Positions 55,072 through 64,000 of a DNA stretch of 64,000 nucleotides are shown one piece after another. Position 1 is the first letter of the stretch. Each line of letters starts with the position of its first letter. The notes under the pieces were generated by a model, which was not told where the DNA came from, searched no databases, and saw only the letters and a list, made by a program, of their open reading frames with translations. Location of the stretch: the NCBI GenBank assembly GCA_025716815.1, contig JAIXMN010000015.1, positions 553,501 through 617,500 of the forward strand, written 5' to 3'. This DNA is from Dichotomocladium elegans. Taxonomy: Eukaryota; Mucoromycota; Mucoromycetes; Mucorales; Lichtheimiaceae. Both the position numbers and the translations under genes were made by a program.

Positions 55072-57752
55072 TCAATTAGAAAAAGCTAAGGCGTCCTTCG
55101 TTAATTGTTCCACTACAAGTTTTATCTTCTCACCAAAGGTAAGAACCCCTGCATCGCTTGTGTGAGTCCTCGAGTACAAAATTTCTCGCGTAACCGAAGG
55201 TAAGGCAGGATGTTCATGAGATCGCAATTGGAACTGAAGTTGATATGCTGGGTTATTGTCAATCCGGGTCTTTATCAGCTGGACGTTTCTGAGTGGCACA
55301 TTGCATTAGTAAAGTTGACGAATAGAGTGAGCGAGCGAGCGAGAACCAGCCCACTTCCACTTACATGCTTCGCCAGACATGATCAGAGCCTTGATTTTCT
55401 GGAGGATCGACCGCCCACCGGATTGAGCCGTTGATGGTTTCTTCGATGTCATCCACCTTCCACAAAGACCGCGCTTGCTCACTCGCGCTTGCGTTCTTAA
55501 AGGAATATGTTCGTCGGATGTAGTCGTTAGCAACATCGCACACTCTCCGAAGGCAGATCAAATTAATTTCACGCGTTAAAAGCGCTTGGAATTCGCTAAT
55601 ATTGCTCAATGTGACCAGACCTTGCGGGAGACGCACTGTGATGTTACCCGATTCATGGAGCACAAACAACAAAAATTGGCTGTATGGCGAATTAGGAGAA
55701 ACTCTTCTCTATGTCCTTCGCTCTAACCATTCACTTACCCTTTCATGATGTTTATGCTCAGGCTGATCGACATCTCACCGACGCCCGGGTATGAGTCACA
55801 AATCGAGCCATTAGCCCGTTTGCGAGGGGTTAGGGAATCCATCTCATAATGCACAGCCAGAGCGGCACCTCCTTCTCCACTAAAGGGTTCGATCACATCG
55901 TACACCAACTGCCGGACTCGATCGAAGAGTACCCAGAACTTGCACATTGTCAGTGCATGAGGTAAGATCGGAATAAGTGATTGTTTCGCGCTGTTTTGCA
56001 CGGGAGACGACCGTCTATTTGCTGCACTGTTCGAAACGCTGGCTACTGATCCATTAGCTCCCGTGGCGGCCGCTAATTGTGTTTGCGCCGATCCCATAGA
56101 TGCCAGCAAGAGTTGGACTTTGCGGTTTGGACACAGTAGCCGGGCTCGGTTCTTCCATATGTTGAGCCGATACCGTTGTATAAGCAGTAATCTTAATGCA
56201 TGATCGAGCGTTCTTCCCGCAATGTGCTTTGTCGCACCCGAAGCGGTGGTGCTGGTACTTGTTCCATTCGACAATAGCGTACCATCCACTCTCCTGATAG
56301 AGAGATCCACATGCCCGTCGATCGTGACGATGACTTCATCCTCATTGAATCGTACGTCGTTGCTGTTAGCAAGTATCTGTGCTTCCGAGAGTACGGCTGT
56401 ATAGAGCTCAGAGTCGAAAATAGTGGATTGCGCTTCGGCGAGCTTCCGCTGGATTTTACTCAGCTGTGGACTGATCGTCAAAGGTATAGATGGAGCTATA
56501 CAAGAGAGGATAATTACACTCGGCACAGTCCTTTAAAACCTACTACCTATTTATCCTTACTGTTCTTTTCCCTTCCACTCGTCTGATCCGCAATGCCCAT
56601 GATGACTTCAGACGATGTTCCGAATTGGCGGCCAAGTCTGCCCATACGAGACATGCTTACATTAGCAACCGTCATTCGCATGAAGCTATGAGGTAGTGTA
56701 AGCTGCGTGCTTTCGTCGCTGTCATCATCTGCTCGACTGAATTCGGCAGACGATGCTTCACTGAAATCTGAGCCCGCTATATCCCACAAATATCAATCAA
56801 ACTGGGCTTGTCCGCTTTAGCAAAACCAGCCTCGAGGAAATTCTACATTACCATCTGAATATCCGTAGCGTACAAGAAAAGAAGTTCCATTTGCTGTGCT
56901 GTTGGCTTGCATCAACCAATTGTTCCGTCGTAAATCAAGAGCCTCCTCCCAGAATGACCGCTCTCCTTGTACAAGCGCTCTTAGCTTTGCTGCGCTCGAC
57001 TTTAAGAATTCTGACGCGTTTTTTTGTTGCTAGTACTTTTAGTTAGAGACTGTGGCCGATCTTCTTTGGACTGCCATTACCTTGCGCTTTAGTCCCAGTG
57101 TCAGTTGAACCGATTCCGCCTGCGCTTTCAAGGTAGGTTTGGGCCTAGTTACATAGGTGGCATGAAGGGTGCCTGGCTGCAAGGGCAAAACCACATCCTT
57201 GGAACGAGTTTGAGCAAGAAGAATGTTAATGACATCTAAGGCGACATCAATTTCGCTCTTTGCATGGCTAGTGATATGTATAGAAGTATATCCATGTTCA
57301 TAAATGGAAGCGCCAACTTGGATGCCGACTTGTCAAACTTACAAGAGTTTGTTCGTAACAGAATCACGGACTTTTGCCAAGTCAAAGCCGGGCGCTTGGG
57401 AGACGACAGGCTGCGTCGTGTCCTTTTCGATAGATTCTGACGAGCTTTCATCATCGGTCACAGCAATGGATCGCTCTAAGCTTTCTTCTGTGATATTGCG
57501 CCATTCGCCACGTTCAAACCAGATGCGATCAACCTTTTCCATCAATCGCGTAGGTAATGGTGCATCACTGCGTAACAGACACACACGCGTACGAGAGAGC
57601 TCTGAGGTCAATGTCCAATTCACTCAAGAACAATGCTGTATTGCCGGTTACTTTTTAAAGATCTCTTCGCCTAGATCGGTAATGTCCGTGGGGACAGACT
57701 CAATGGAGGGCTCAAGAGAGAGCTTGATTCTTTTGGCGGGAGGTAATTCCAT
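55072..57752 (-). CDS. MED17: Mediator complex subunit 17
   Basis: There are eight exons on the minus strand: 57752-57652, 57567-57343, 57267-57081, 57029-56852, 56776-56561, 56495-55739, 55679-55365 and 55288-55072 (2196 nt, 731 aa), GT-AG and in phase. MED17 (yeast Srb4) is the scaffold of the Mediator head that contacts RNA polymerase II. Family features are the N-terminal MELPPAKRIKLSLEP, the MEKVDRIWFERGEWRNITEESL segment, LALDVINILLAQ-type helix, ERSFWEEALDLRRNNW, and KLAEAQSTIFDSELY. The C-terminal part includes HALRLLLIQRYR and SLWKVDDIEE. The length is near the yeast protein (687 aa). The gene is divergent from the RNF10-like gene and converges on NagZ-GNAT 191 bp away. Confidence 0.92.
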
Positions 57753-58379
57753 GTTTTTAATCAAAGAGAAATCCCAATGTCGCACGCGCGATGTAAGGAG
57801 GGGCGCTTTTTTCACTTTCGGAGAAGCAGGTCCAAAAAAGGATGATGATCGTAATATTTAGTTCTTATTGGATAAAGAAATAACAGCAGTAAAAGAACCC
57901 TCGTTTGATAGGGCCGGCGCAATGGCTCTTCTTCTCGCCCTGTTGGGGGGTGAATAGAAGCAACTCGATTGAGGAACCCATGTGGGGGTGTGGGAGGTTT
58001 CATGAGTGTGAAACCGGCCCAACAATTCCGTTTGGTTCTTGATACGAAACAGCACTATGCGCAACATTCCCCATGCTGAGCCACACACCGGTCCTTTGTC
58101 TCTCACCATTGCAACATTCGCTAAGGCGCGCCTACAAACCATCCCAAGCTTTATCTGCAAAGATCCTTTGCAGTGACGGAAGAACAATGGTTTATAGCCC
58201 TGCTTATGGCGCGTATGAGCTGGCATCCGTCATAAATGTAGTACACAAACATGTGCGCAGTTTTTCCCTTCTCTCGGTGGTTGCTCCTGCTGCGCATAAT
58301 CATAATAATAAAAAACTTGTATTTTTCCTTATCCGAGCTTTTTTTTTCCCATTCTTGTTTCTTGCTAAACACTTCAAGC
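57753..58379. other. Divergent promoter region between MED17 and the RNF10-like gene
   Basis: The 627 bp hold both 5' flanks. No gene is supported. Frames here (57858-58226 minus, 58073-58429 plus) cross and lack similarity. No sharp TATA box was found, as is common for housekeeping genes. Confidence 0.5.
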
Positions 58380-60091
58380 ATGTCTTCCATGCATGGAGCA
58401 CAATCAAGCAATCCGTCAACAGACGGTAGCCGCCTTGGCCAGGGCGGTTCAGGTACCCATCCATACGGCTGTACGTCCTGCATATGTTGACAAGGATGTG
58501 TCTCAGACCACACCCAACGGCGGCCACGGCGGAAGAAACGACAGGAGTCGCTGAATCACTTGATCGACTTCCAATTACCGGAGCGTGAGATTGTGGAGTT
58601 AGCTGATCATGAACATGATGTAGCTACAGAGGTATCTTATAAACCGTACAAAAAGGAAGCTTTCTTGAATGCAAAGTAAGCGCTATATTACCTGCTTAAA
58701 CGACAGCAAGGTCGCTCATGCAAAAAAAAATAATAACAAAAAAAAAAAAACCATCCAGTTTCCGATTTTTGCTCGATCCTTTGGGCGACTATACCCGACA
58801 ACTTGCAGATCCAGATATTTGCTTTGACTGGGATGAGATTGAACAAGTGGTAGGTTTTTCGTAATGTGCGCATCGAGAAAGGGGAGATCGCGCTTAGCAA
58901 GGTTCTCTATGGATATAGCTGGGATACGGTGCTTCTTCCTGTCCAATCTGCCTCGAGACGCCTACAGCGCCCCGGATCGCCCGGTGCGGTCACATGTTCT
59001 GTCTGGCCTGCATTATTCACCATTTGCATGAAACAAGGGCCTGTCCGATATGCTGGGATGACATGTCTGGATCGCATGACCTCAAACCTGTGCGGTTACT
59101 GCCATGTCGCACCTATCAGACTGGCGACCCTATCGATATGGTCCTCGTGCACCGTTGCGCGGGCTCTATGTTCGCTCTCCCGGCTCAGGAGCACCAGAAG
59201 AATAAACCGGTGCTGAAAGTCCCCTGGAACACAGCCCCTGATGTAATGACATTTTCGCGCTTCATGCTTGCTGGACCCGAATATATGGAAGAAGAGTTCC
59301 GAAAGGAGGAAGAATGTCTGAGGCACGCCGCAGAGAAGGCAGAGGAAGATGACGAACTGGCTGCGATTTTGATGAGTTTGGATTTTCTCGACCATCACAA
59401 GGAACGTCAGCGCGAAAAACCAATAAAGAAAACTAATGGAGGGGTGAGACGGCAAGGAAACTCAATGACAGCAGGGATTACGATGACAACGCCTGCTGTT
59501 GAATACTATTTTTATCAAGCCGCAGACGGTCAACTTTTCTTTCTGAGTTCTCATGCCATCAAGGTACTTCGACACGAGTTTGGCGACTACGCTGATTTTC
59601 CAACGCAGATCTGCCCTGTCATCCAACACATGGAAGACGTGACGTTAACTGAGGTAAGCCGTAAAAGCTGCATATAGCCCAGATATTATATGCGATAGTA
59701 TACACATTTTGTATGCTAAAGCGAGACCCTACTCATTAGGACATGAGGAAGCGCTTAAAATATTTAGGGCACCTACCAATAGGGTGCAGCATTACAGTGA
59801 TCGAAGTGGAGCTGTCTGCTATAGTGTCCAAAGAGACGCTCGATCAGATGAGTAGTAAGTCATTACAGATGCGGAAAATAGTGTTTCAAGCATCAAACCT
59901 CAAATATGCTTTTTGATCCATAAGGTCCTATCCAGGTAGCCGAAGCGCATGCTGATAGACAAGCAGCATCAATAGACAGAGAAGAGGAATCACCAGGAGA
60001 GTCTTCTTCTGAGCCGGTGGTACATGATGTATGGGAGGATGATGACGAATTGATACAGCACATATTGCGACTTTCCGCCCGCGAGTTCTGA
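58380..60091 (+). CDS. RNF10/Mag2-type RING finger protein
   Basis: There are six exons: 58380-58452, 58507-58675, 58759-58849, 58919-59653, 59740-59854 and 59925-60091 (1350 nt, 449 aa), GT-AG and in phase. Before the RING the family block (NFRFLLDPLGDY, DPDICFDWDEIEQV) is clear. The RING is C3HC4: SCPICLETPT, then RCGHMFCLACIIHHL, then ACPICWDDM (about residues 118-160). Later come the conserved FYYQAADGQ-like stretch, DMRKRLKYLGHLP and VSKETLDQMS, matching the tail of RNF10. RNF10 and yeast Mag2 are E3 ubiquitin ligases acting on small-subunit ribosomal proteins of stalled 40S particles. This copy is shorter than the animal protein. Intron 3 lies next to a T/A-rich tract. Confidence 0.92.
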
Positions 60092-61272
60092 GATGGAACT
60101 CGGCCCAAGGAGAACCCGTCTTATGTTTCCATTCCACGCTTTGATACTCTATAATCCCTTTTATTCCAGTGGAGTACCTTCTAGATTGTTTTTTTTTTTT
60201 TTTGATAGACGTAGATCTATTTCATTTTCCAATATAAATTTCATACAGATGGAAAAAGAATAAGGCTGTGGAAGCCCTCAAGCTACATTTAATGATACCT
60301 AATGCTGATGTTGCTCCTAAGATCGTAGTTTTTTTCGCTTTTGTTTTTGGCACTGTAATCACTGAAAGCAACCCTTCCTTGGACTATCTCATGCTGCGTT
60401 CCATGCTAATATGGTCATATCCGATCAGCGCACCCCAATCAAGGCTAGCGTAACAAGTTGCTTTCATTTTTTTTTTTCGTAAATCGATGAAGCGTCATTT
60501 TGGATACTTTAAAGCCCACAAGTCTCTGCAGCTATTGCTCCATCAGGCGTTCTAGGACAATGGATGGATTTCTCATCAACGCATTCCAAAATAACATTCT
60601 TGTGCTCTTCTCACCACACAGAAATTGAGAGGTTGCCGTTGGTTTATTTCAGGTAGTGTCGGTTTTCGCTCGGCTGAGACTACGTCTTGTTAAGTATCGC
60701 TTTTTGTCGGGCTTTGACCTTTTCCACCGGAGTTTTGGAAAACCGACACTACTCGAAATAAACCAAGAGTAACTGTAATGCCCACAGCCGCGCTGAACGT
60801 ACATGAATTCCTAGCTGCTTTGCAGCGTCAGATACACTCAAGGCCTTCTCAACCATGCAGTTTTTTTTTTTTAAAAAAAAAACCTGATCTTATCGTTGTC
60901 ATGTAATACAACTATTTAGGCGCTTAAAGTCTTACTTCTTTCATCTGCATGTCTATGTCTCTTTTGTTTGGGGGATGTGCGTAGCGTCAAGGACGGGGTT
61001 ATCCGCTGCAAACAGATTGCAAAGAGCAGATTTCCTCGTCAATAACATAGTCCATACTTTCAGGACAGCCCATGCTTATCAATGACATGGCTATGGCCAT
61101 CTTCATATGGAAATAGACCCGCTCATTTCAGAATGTTGAAAATGGGTATAAAAGAAAAGGCATGTGCTATTTACTTTGTCATCGCACACATCGATTTCTG
61201 GGCAAAGCTCGACTTCAATTTTTATGATGCTATGACTTCATACTTAGAAGGCGCGCGTATGTGCTGTAGAGA
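60092..61272. other. Intergenic region with a small TIR element and a T12A10 tract
   Basis: No gene is supported. It contains the 128-bp inverted-repeat element described separately and a T12A10 run at 60861-60882, which is self-complementary. The plus frame 61082-61375 is antisense to the end of the coiled-coil gene. Confidence 0.6.
60639..60766. mobile_element. Small non-autonomous inverted-repeat element (MITE-like)
   Basis: The left end TTGGTTTATTTCAGGTAG and the right end CTACTCGAAATAAACCAA are inverted copies that continue through TGTCGGTTTTC/GAAAACCGACA. The stem is 29 bp with two mismatches around a 70-bp middle. Beyond the right arm the text runs GAGTAACTG-TA, the CAGT/TA pattern of Tc1/mariner ends. 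The left outer part has drifted, so the target duplication is not intact. Confidence 0.75.
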
Positions 61273-63084
61273 TCAATTTGCAGTGGATCGTCGATGGTGG
61301 TGCTTTGAAGGAGATGAGGTTGATCTTATAGGGCGGATGTCATTGTTACTATTACTGTCCATCATGAGATCCTGACTCAAGTTTTGGATTTCTCGAGCAA
61401 GTTTGCTATTGTTTCGTTCTTTCACATCAGTTTGGGTATAAACCGACTTCCATCTGGCCACTTACCATGCTGTCTGATGCCATTGGTTACGTTCCTTGAT
61501 TGTCAGCTCAAGCTTCTTTTGAATAAGCAACTCGGAACTTGAGCTGGAGGACTGAGGCCGAGATTCGTTTGAGTTATTGCATATCTCTTCTGGACACGGG
61601 TGCTGTCGAAGGGAGAACATGTCGTACAATTGATCAAGTTCATGGTTAAAAGACTAAGGTCCATGAGTGCTATGTATATTAATGACTGATGTCTATCCAA
61701 TCTAGTACCTCGTAAAGCATTTCATTGTCGATCATAGCGTTGCGGTAGCGCATTCGCATGGTAGATAGCTCTTCGTCCTTCTAGAAGGAAAAAAGTATTC
61801 TCATCTCCGTATGACAGACAAAAAGAGACCATGGCCCCGATCACCTACCTTTTGCAGGTCACGTGTAAACTGGCGCACAATACCGCCCATTTCCTCATAG
61901 TCTTCGATCATCTTGGTGTATTTGCGGTTAAACTCACTCTTCATCGTTTCCATTTCTATGATCAACTTTTCAATTGCATTCTCCTCCCCGGCGACTGTTG
62001 CTAATGGTGGTGGTGGTGGTAGCGGCGGTGTCTGACAGCTCTCACTGCTTGATGAGGATAAGGGCGACTGGTTTTTGATGTGGGCGAGAAGCTCAGTGAC
62101 TCTTTCGTCCGCATGAAACTGTTCCTGAGAAATAATAAAACGCCAATTTGAATCAGCAATCAGCAAAGATTCCCAGCTTTTTTTTTTTAAACAAAAAGAC
62201 TTGTGTACTTGCATTGCCAAAGAATATGTCATGGGACAACGGCGTAGTGGGCCCCGTAACGCAGGGAAGGAAGTCTTTGTCTGGCTGGTTATTGTGGACA
62301 GATCTGAATGAATCCGAGATGGGAGGCCCGCTCCAGCTTTTTCTTGATGCTGGTGAATAGCTTTCCGGCCGTGCTAGTCGTTGCTGTGCAGTAGACGGTG
62401 ATATAGTGGCAGCCCCCTCCTCATTGCTTGACAGAGGGCTCCGCATCTGTTTTTGTAATGCTGTACACATTTGCTTTACGCGATCTCCGAGCACCTCGGC
62501 TTCGTTTGGCATCGGGTTGCTAGATCGTGATATTTCTGGACGCGTCCCTGTCTGGAATATGAAAGTTTGTATGTGAGTCATGCAATCCTATCCATCTATA
62601 ACAAACTACGACCGATATCTTTCAGTCTGGATAATAAATGTACCAGTAGCTCATACGACATTGACTGCGAAGGATGAACACTCGGCTAATGATATAAAAA
62701 TTGAGACATTCTCTTCTGGTGACCTTCTAAGCAACTTACTCTGTACATGGATGCAATGGATTCAGTGAGTGATTTTCTTCGTATCTGCATTGGGCTCTTT
62801 TTGACATCCATCCGAGAGCCTTCAGCCGACAATTTTTCTTCGGATGCACTGAGGGAACACTGGGAATCATTGCTCCGCGTGCTAGTGGATGAATACGTGT
62901 GATTGGATATCCTGGACTCCAAAAACCCTTGTTGAGCGTGCGGATACTCGTTGCTGCCGACGCTTTTGCGGCGGCGTTGTGCGGTCAGTGGGGTTGCAAT
63001 GGATGTGCTCGCTGAAGGCGTAGTAGGCGGTGATCCTAAACCTCCAAAGAGCTTGAATGTTGTCATGCTTCTTCGCCGACTCAT
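61273..63084 (-). CDS. Uncharacterised Ser-rich coiled-coil protein
   Basis: There are six exons on the minus strand: 63084-62740, 62551-62213, 62124-61849, 61780-61709, 61653-61466 and 61405-61273 (1353 nt, 450 aa), all phases closing. The N-terminal 230 residues are Ser/Pro/Arg-rich and probably disordered (MSRRRSMTTFKLFGG, RRRKSVGS), with a helix near VLGDRVKQMCTALQKQM. The middle forms a coiled coil (ENAIEKLIIEMETMKSEF, EEMGGIVRQF) interrupted earlier by PPLPPPPP. Further helices follow (LIQKKLELTIKERNQW, KLAREIQNLSQDL), then a His/Arg/Ser tail. I do not recognise the family. It could be a cytoskeletal or scaffold protein. Intron 2 seems to use a GC donor (GCAAGT). A weak GTCTTT donor is the alternative. 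Confidence 0.8.
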
Positions 63085-63262
63085 TTCTTTTCGTATGGTT
63101 GATTTGATGGGTGATTGTTGCTGGTGGTGGTGGTGTTGCGCTCGCCGTCTGCCATAGCTTCCCAGGGTTGTCGCAATCCGGCCTACCTCGCGGAGATCCC
63201 TATCGCAAGCATAGACTAGGTGGAGATTGGATGCGGCATAAGCGGGGTCAGTCGACGAACAG

Positions 63263-64000
63263 TTAAACGATCTCGCTACTGTTTATGTTCCTCCACATCC
63301 GCTCCCACGACCTACGATTTCCCAGCAGTCGATCTCGAAAGAGCTCCAGAGCCATATCACTGTCCACCAATGCCTCCAATCTGCACTTGTCGTCCGTATC
63401 AGCGATGCAGCCAAGAGCTAGCTTACTGCGTACGTTCACACTGCGGACAAGTCATTAATAAATATCAATACTATCATCTCCGTCGGACATACCTAAACCT
63501 CGATCCACCATGTGTAGGCTGTACAAAGCCTAGCATGTGAGGTGTTATGAAGCTGTTGCTCAGCGCCGACATGAGCGCAGGAGACTCAGGGTCGTCTGAA
63601 AGAACGAACGCAATCTCGTTCTGTCGAACGAAGATTCAATATGCTTTGTAACCACCGTTCGTTTAGCCAACATATGCATACCTTATTCTGAATCAGCTGA
63701 TACGTAGATAGACGATAAATGCTGGTGAAGAAATACCGGTCTTTCCAAATACATGCTGCCCATTCTAACAGATGATCATCTTTCAAAGTACATATTAGAA
63801 ACCGTTACGAAGGTTGTCCATGTCTTTTCTCTCCCGCCCTCACTCCTCCCTACGATTCGTTTTACCATTTGCCCTCTGATGTTCCAACTTTGACTTTCCA
63901 AACTGTTCCACAAAGGTTTGGCGGTCCTGTAATATTGACTTGGCCGATTTAGCTGTGCCAGAATCAGAAAGTGTGTTTGATACCAGGCTGAAAAGTCGAG
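63263..64000 (-). CDS. 3' part of an unrecognised gene, continuing past the window edge
   Basis: Four exons are visible on the minus strand: from the edge to 63866, 63779-63682, 63620-63493 and 63440-63263, GT-AG and in phase, with a TAA at 63265-63263. The first visible exon reads SLVSNTLSDSGTAKSAKS, and its first 13 bases (CTCGACTTTTCAG) could be an intron end. Later pieces include DDHLLEWAACIWKDRYF, NEIAFVLSDDPESPALMSAL and RSKLALGCIADTDDKCRL. The helical, Leu-rich pattern may be an alpha-solenoid, but no family was recognised. The promoter and N-terminus lie outside the window. It shares orientation with the coiled-coil gene 178 bp downstream. Confidence 0.75.

Noticed and set aside
1..64000. 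CRISPR arrays, prokaryotic operons, riboswitches
   Set aside because: The window is clearly eukaryotic: spliceosomal introns, Mediator and kinesin genes. No regularly spaced short repeats with unique spacers were seen.

Overview
The window is nuclear DNA of a filamentous fungus, most likely of the Mucoromycota (Mucorales-type). The grounds are many short spliceosomal introns (mostly 50-70 bp, often with CTAAC-like branch sites), fungal gene families (MKT1, MED17, Mep-type ammonium permease, a GH3-GNAT fusion of the kind described from Rhizomucor), a Ty3/gypsy retrotransposon and pogo/mariner-type debris. The species is not identified. Gene models were spliced by hand. Nearly every multi-exon model closes in frame across all junctions, which is the main support for the boundaries given.

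Left part (1-19.8 kb): a tRNA-Arg(ACG) gene, then a complete LTR retrotransposon (1596-6818, minus strand) with identical LTRs and intact gag and pol, inserted 51 bp past the tRNA. Next come a METTL25-family methyltransferase-like gene (minus) and, divergently, a 13-exon MKT1 gene (plus), a purine/pyrimidine microsatellite, a small TATA-driven ORF, and a 1.4 kb near-perfect inverted repeat.

Middle (19.8-40.3 kb): a kinesin-4-like motor (plus) ends tail to tail with a 1981-residue CH-like/coiled-coil/GAS2 protein (minus), making a microtubule-related pair. Then follow two small RNA-processing genes in the same orientation (PRKRIP1-like and ERH), a 6-phosphogluconolactonase, a mitochondrial-type PPR protein, a single-pass membrane protein, and an ammonium permease with a cluster of GATA sites upstream of its TATA box.

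Right part (40.5-64 kb): about 10 kb of gene-poor DNA holds a decayed pogo-type transposase, diverged repeats, a hairpin and retroelement-like debris. It is followed by a bZIP factor, a GH3 NagZ-type glucosaminidase fused to two GNAT domains, MED17, an RNF10/Mag2-type RING protein, a small TIR element, an unrecognised coiled-coil protein, and the 3' part of an unrecognised gene that runs off the right edge.

The genes look like ordinary euchromatic neighbours rather than one pathway. The features most worth a second look are the spectraplakin-like protein, the NagZ-GNAT-GNAT fusion, the tRNA-adjacent retrotransposon with a -1 frameshift site, the unusual number of GC-AG introns, the seven-exon ERH gene and the large palindrome.
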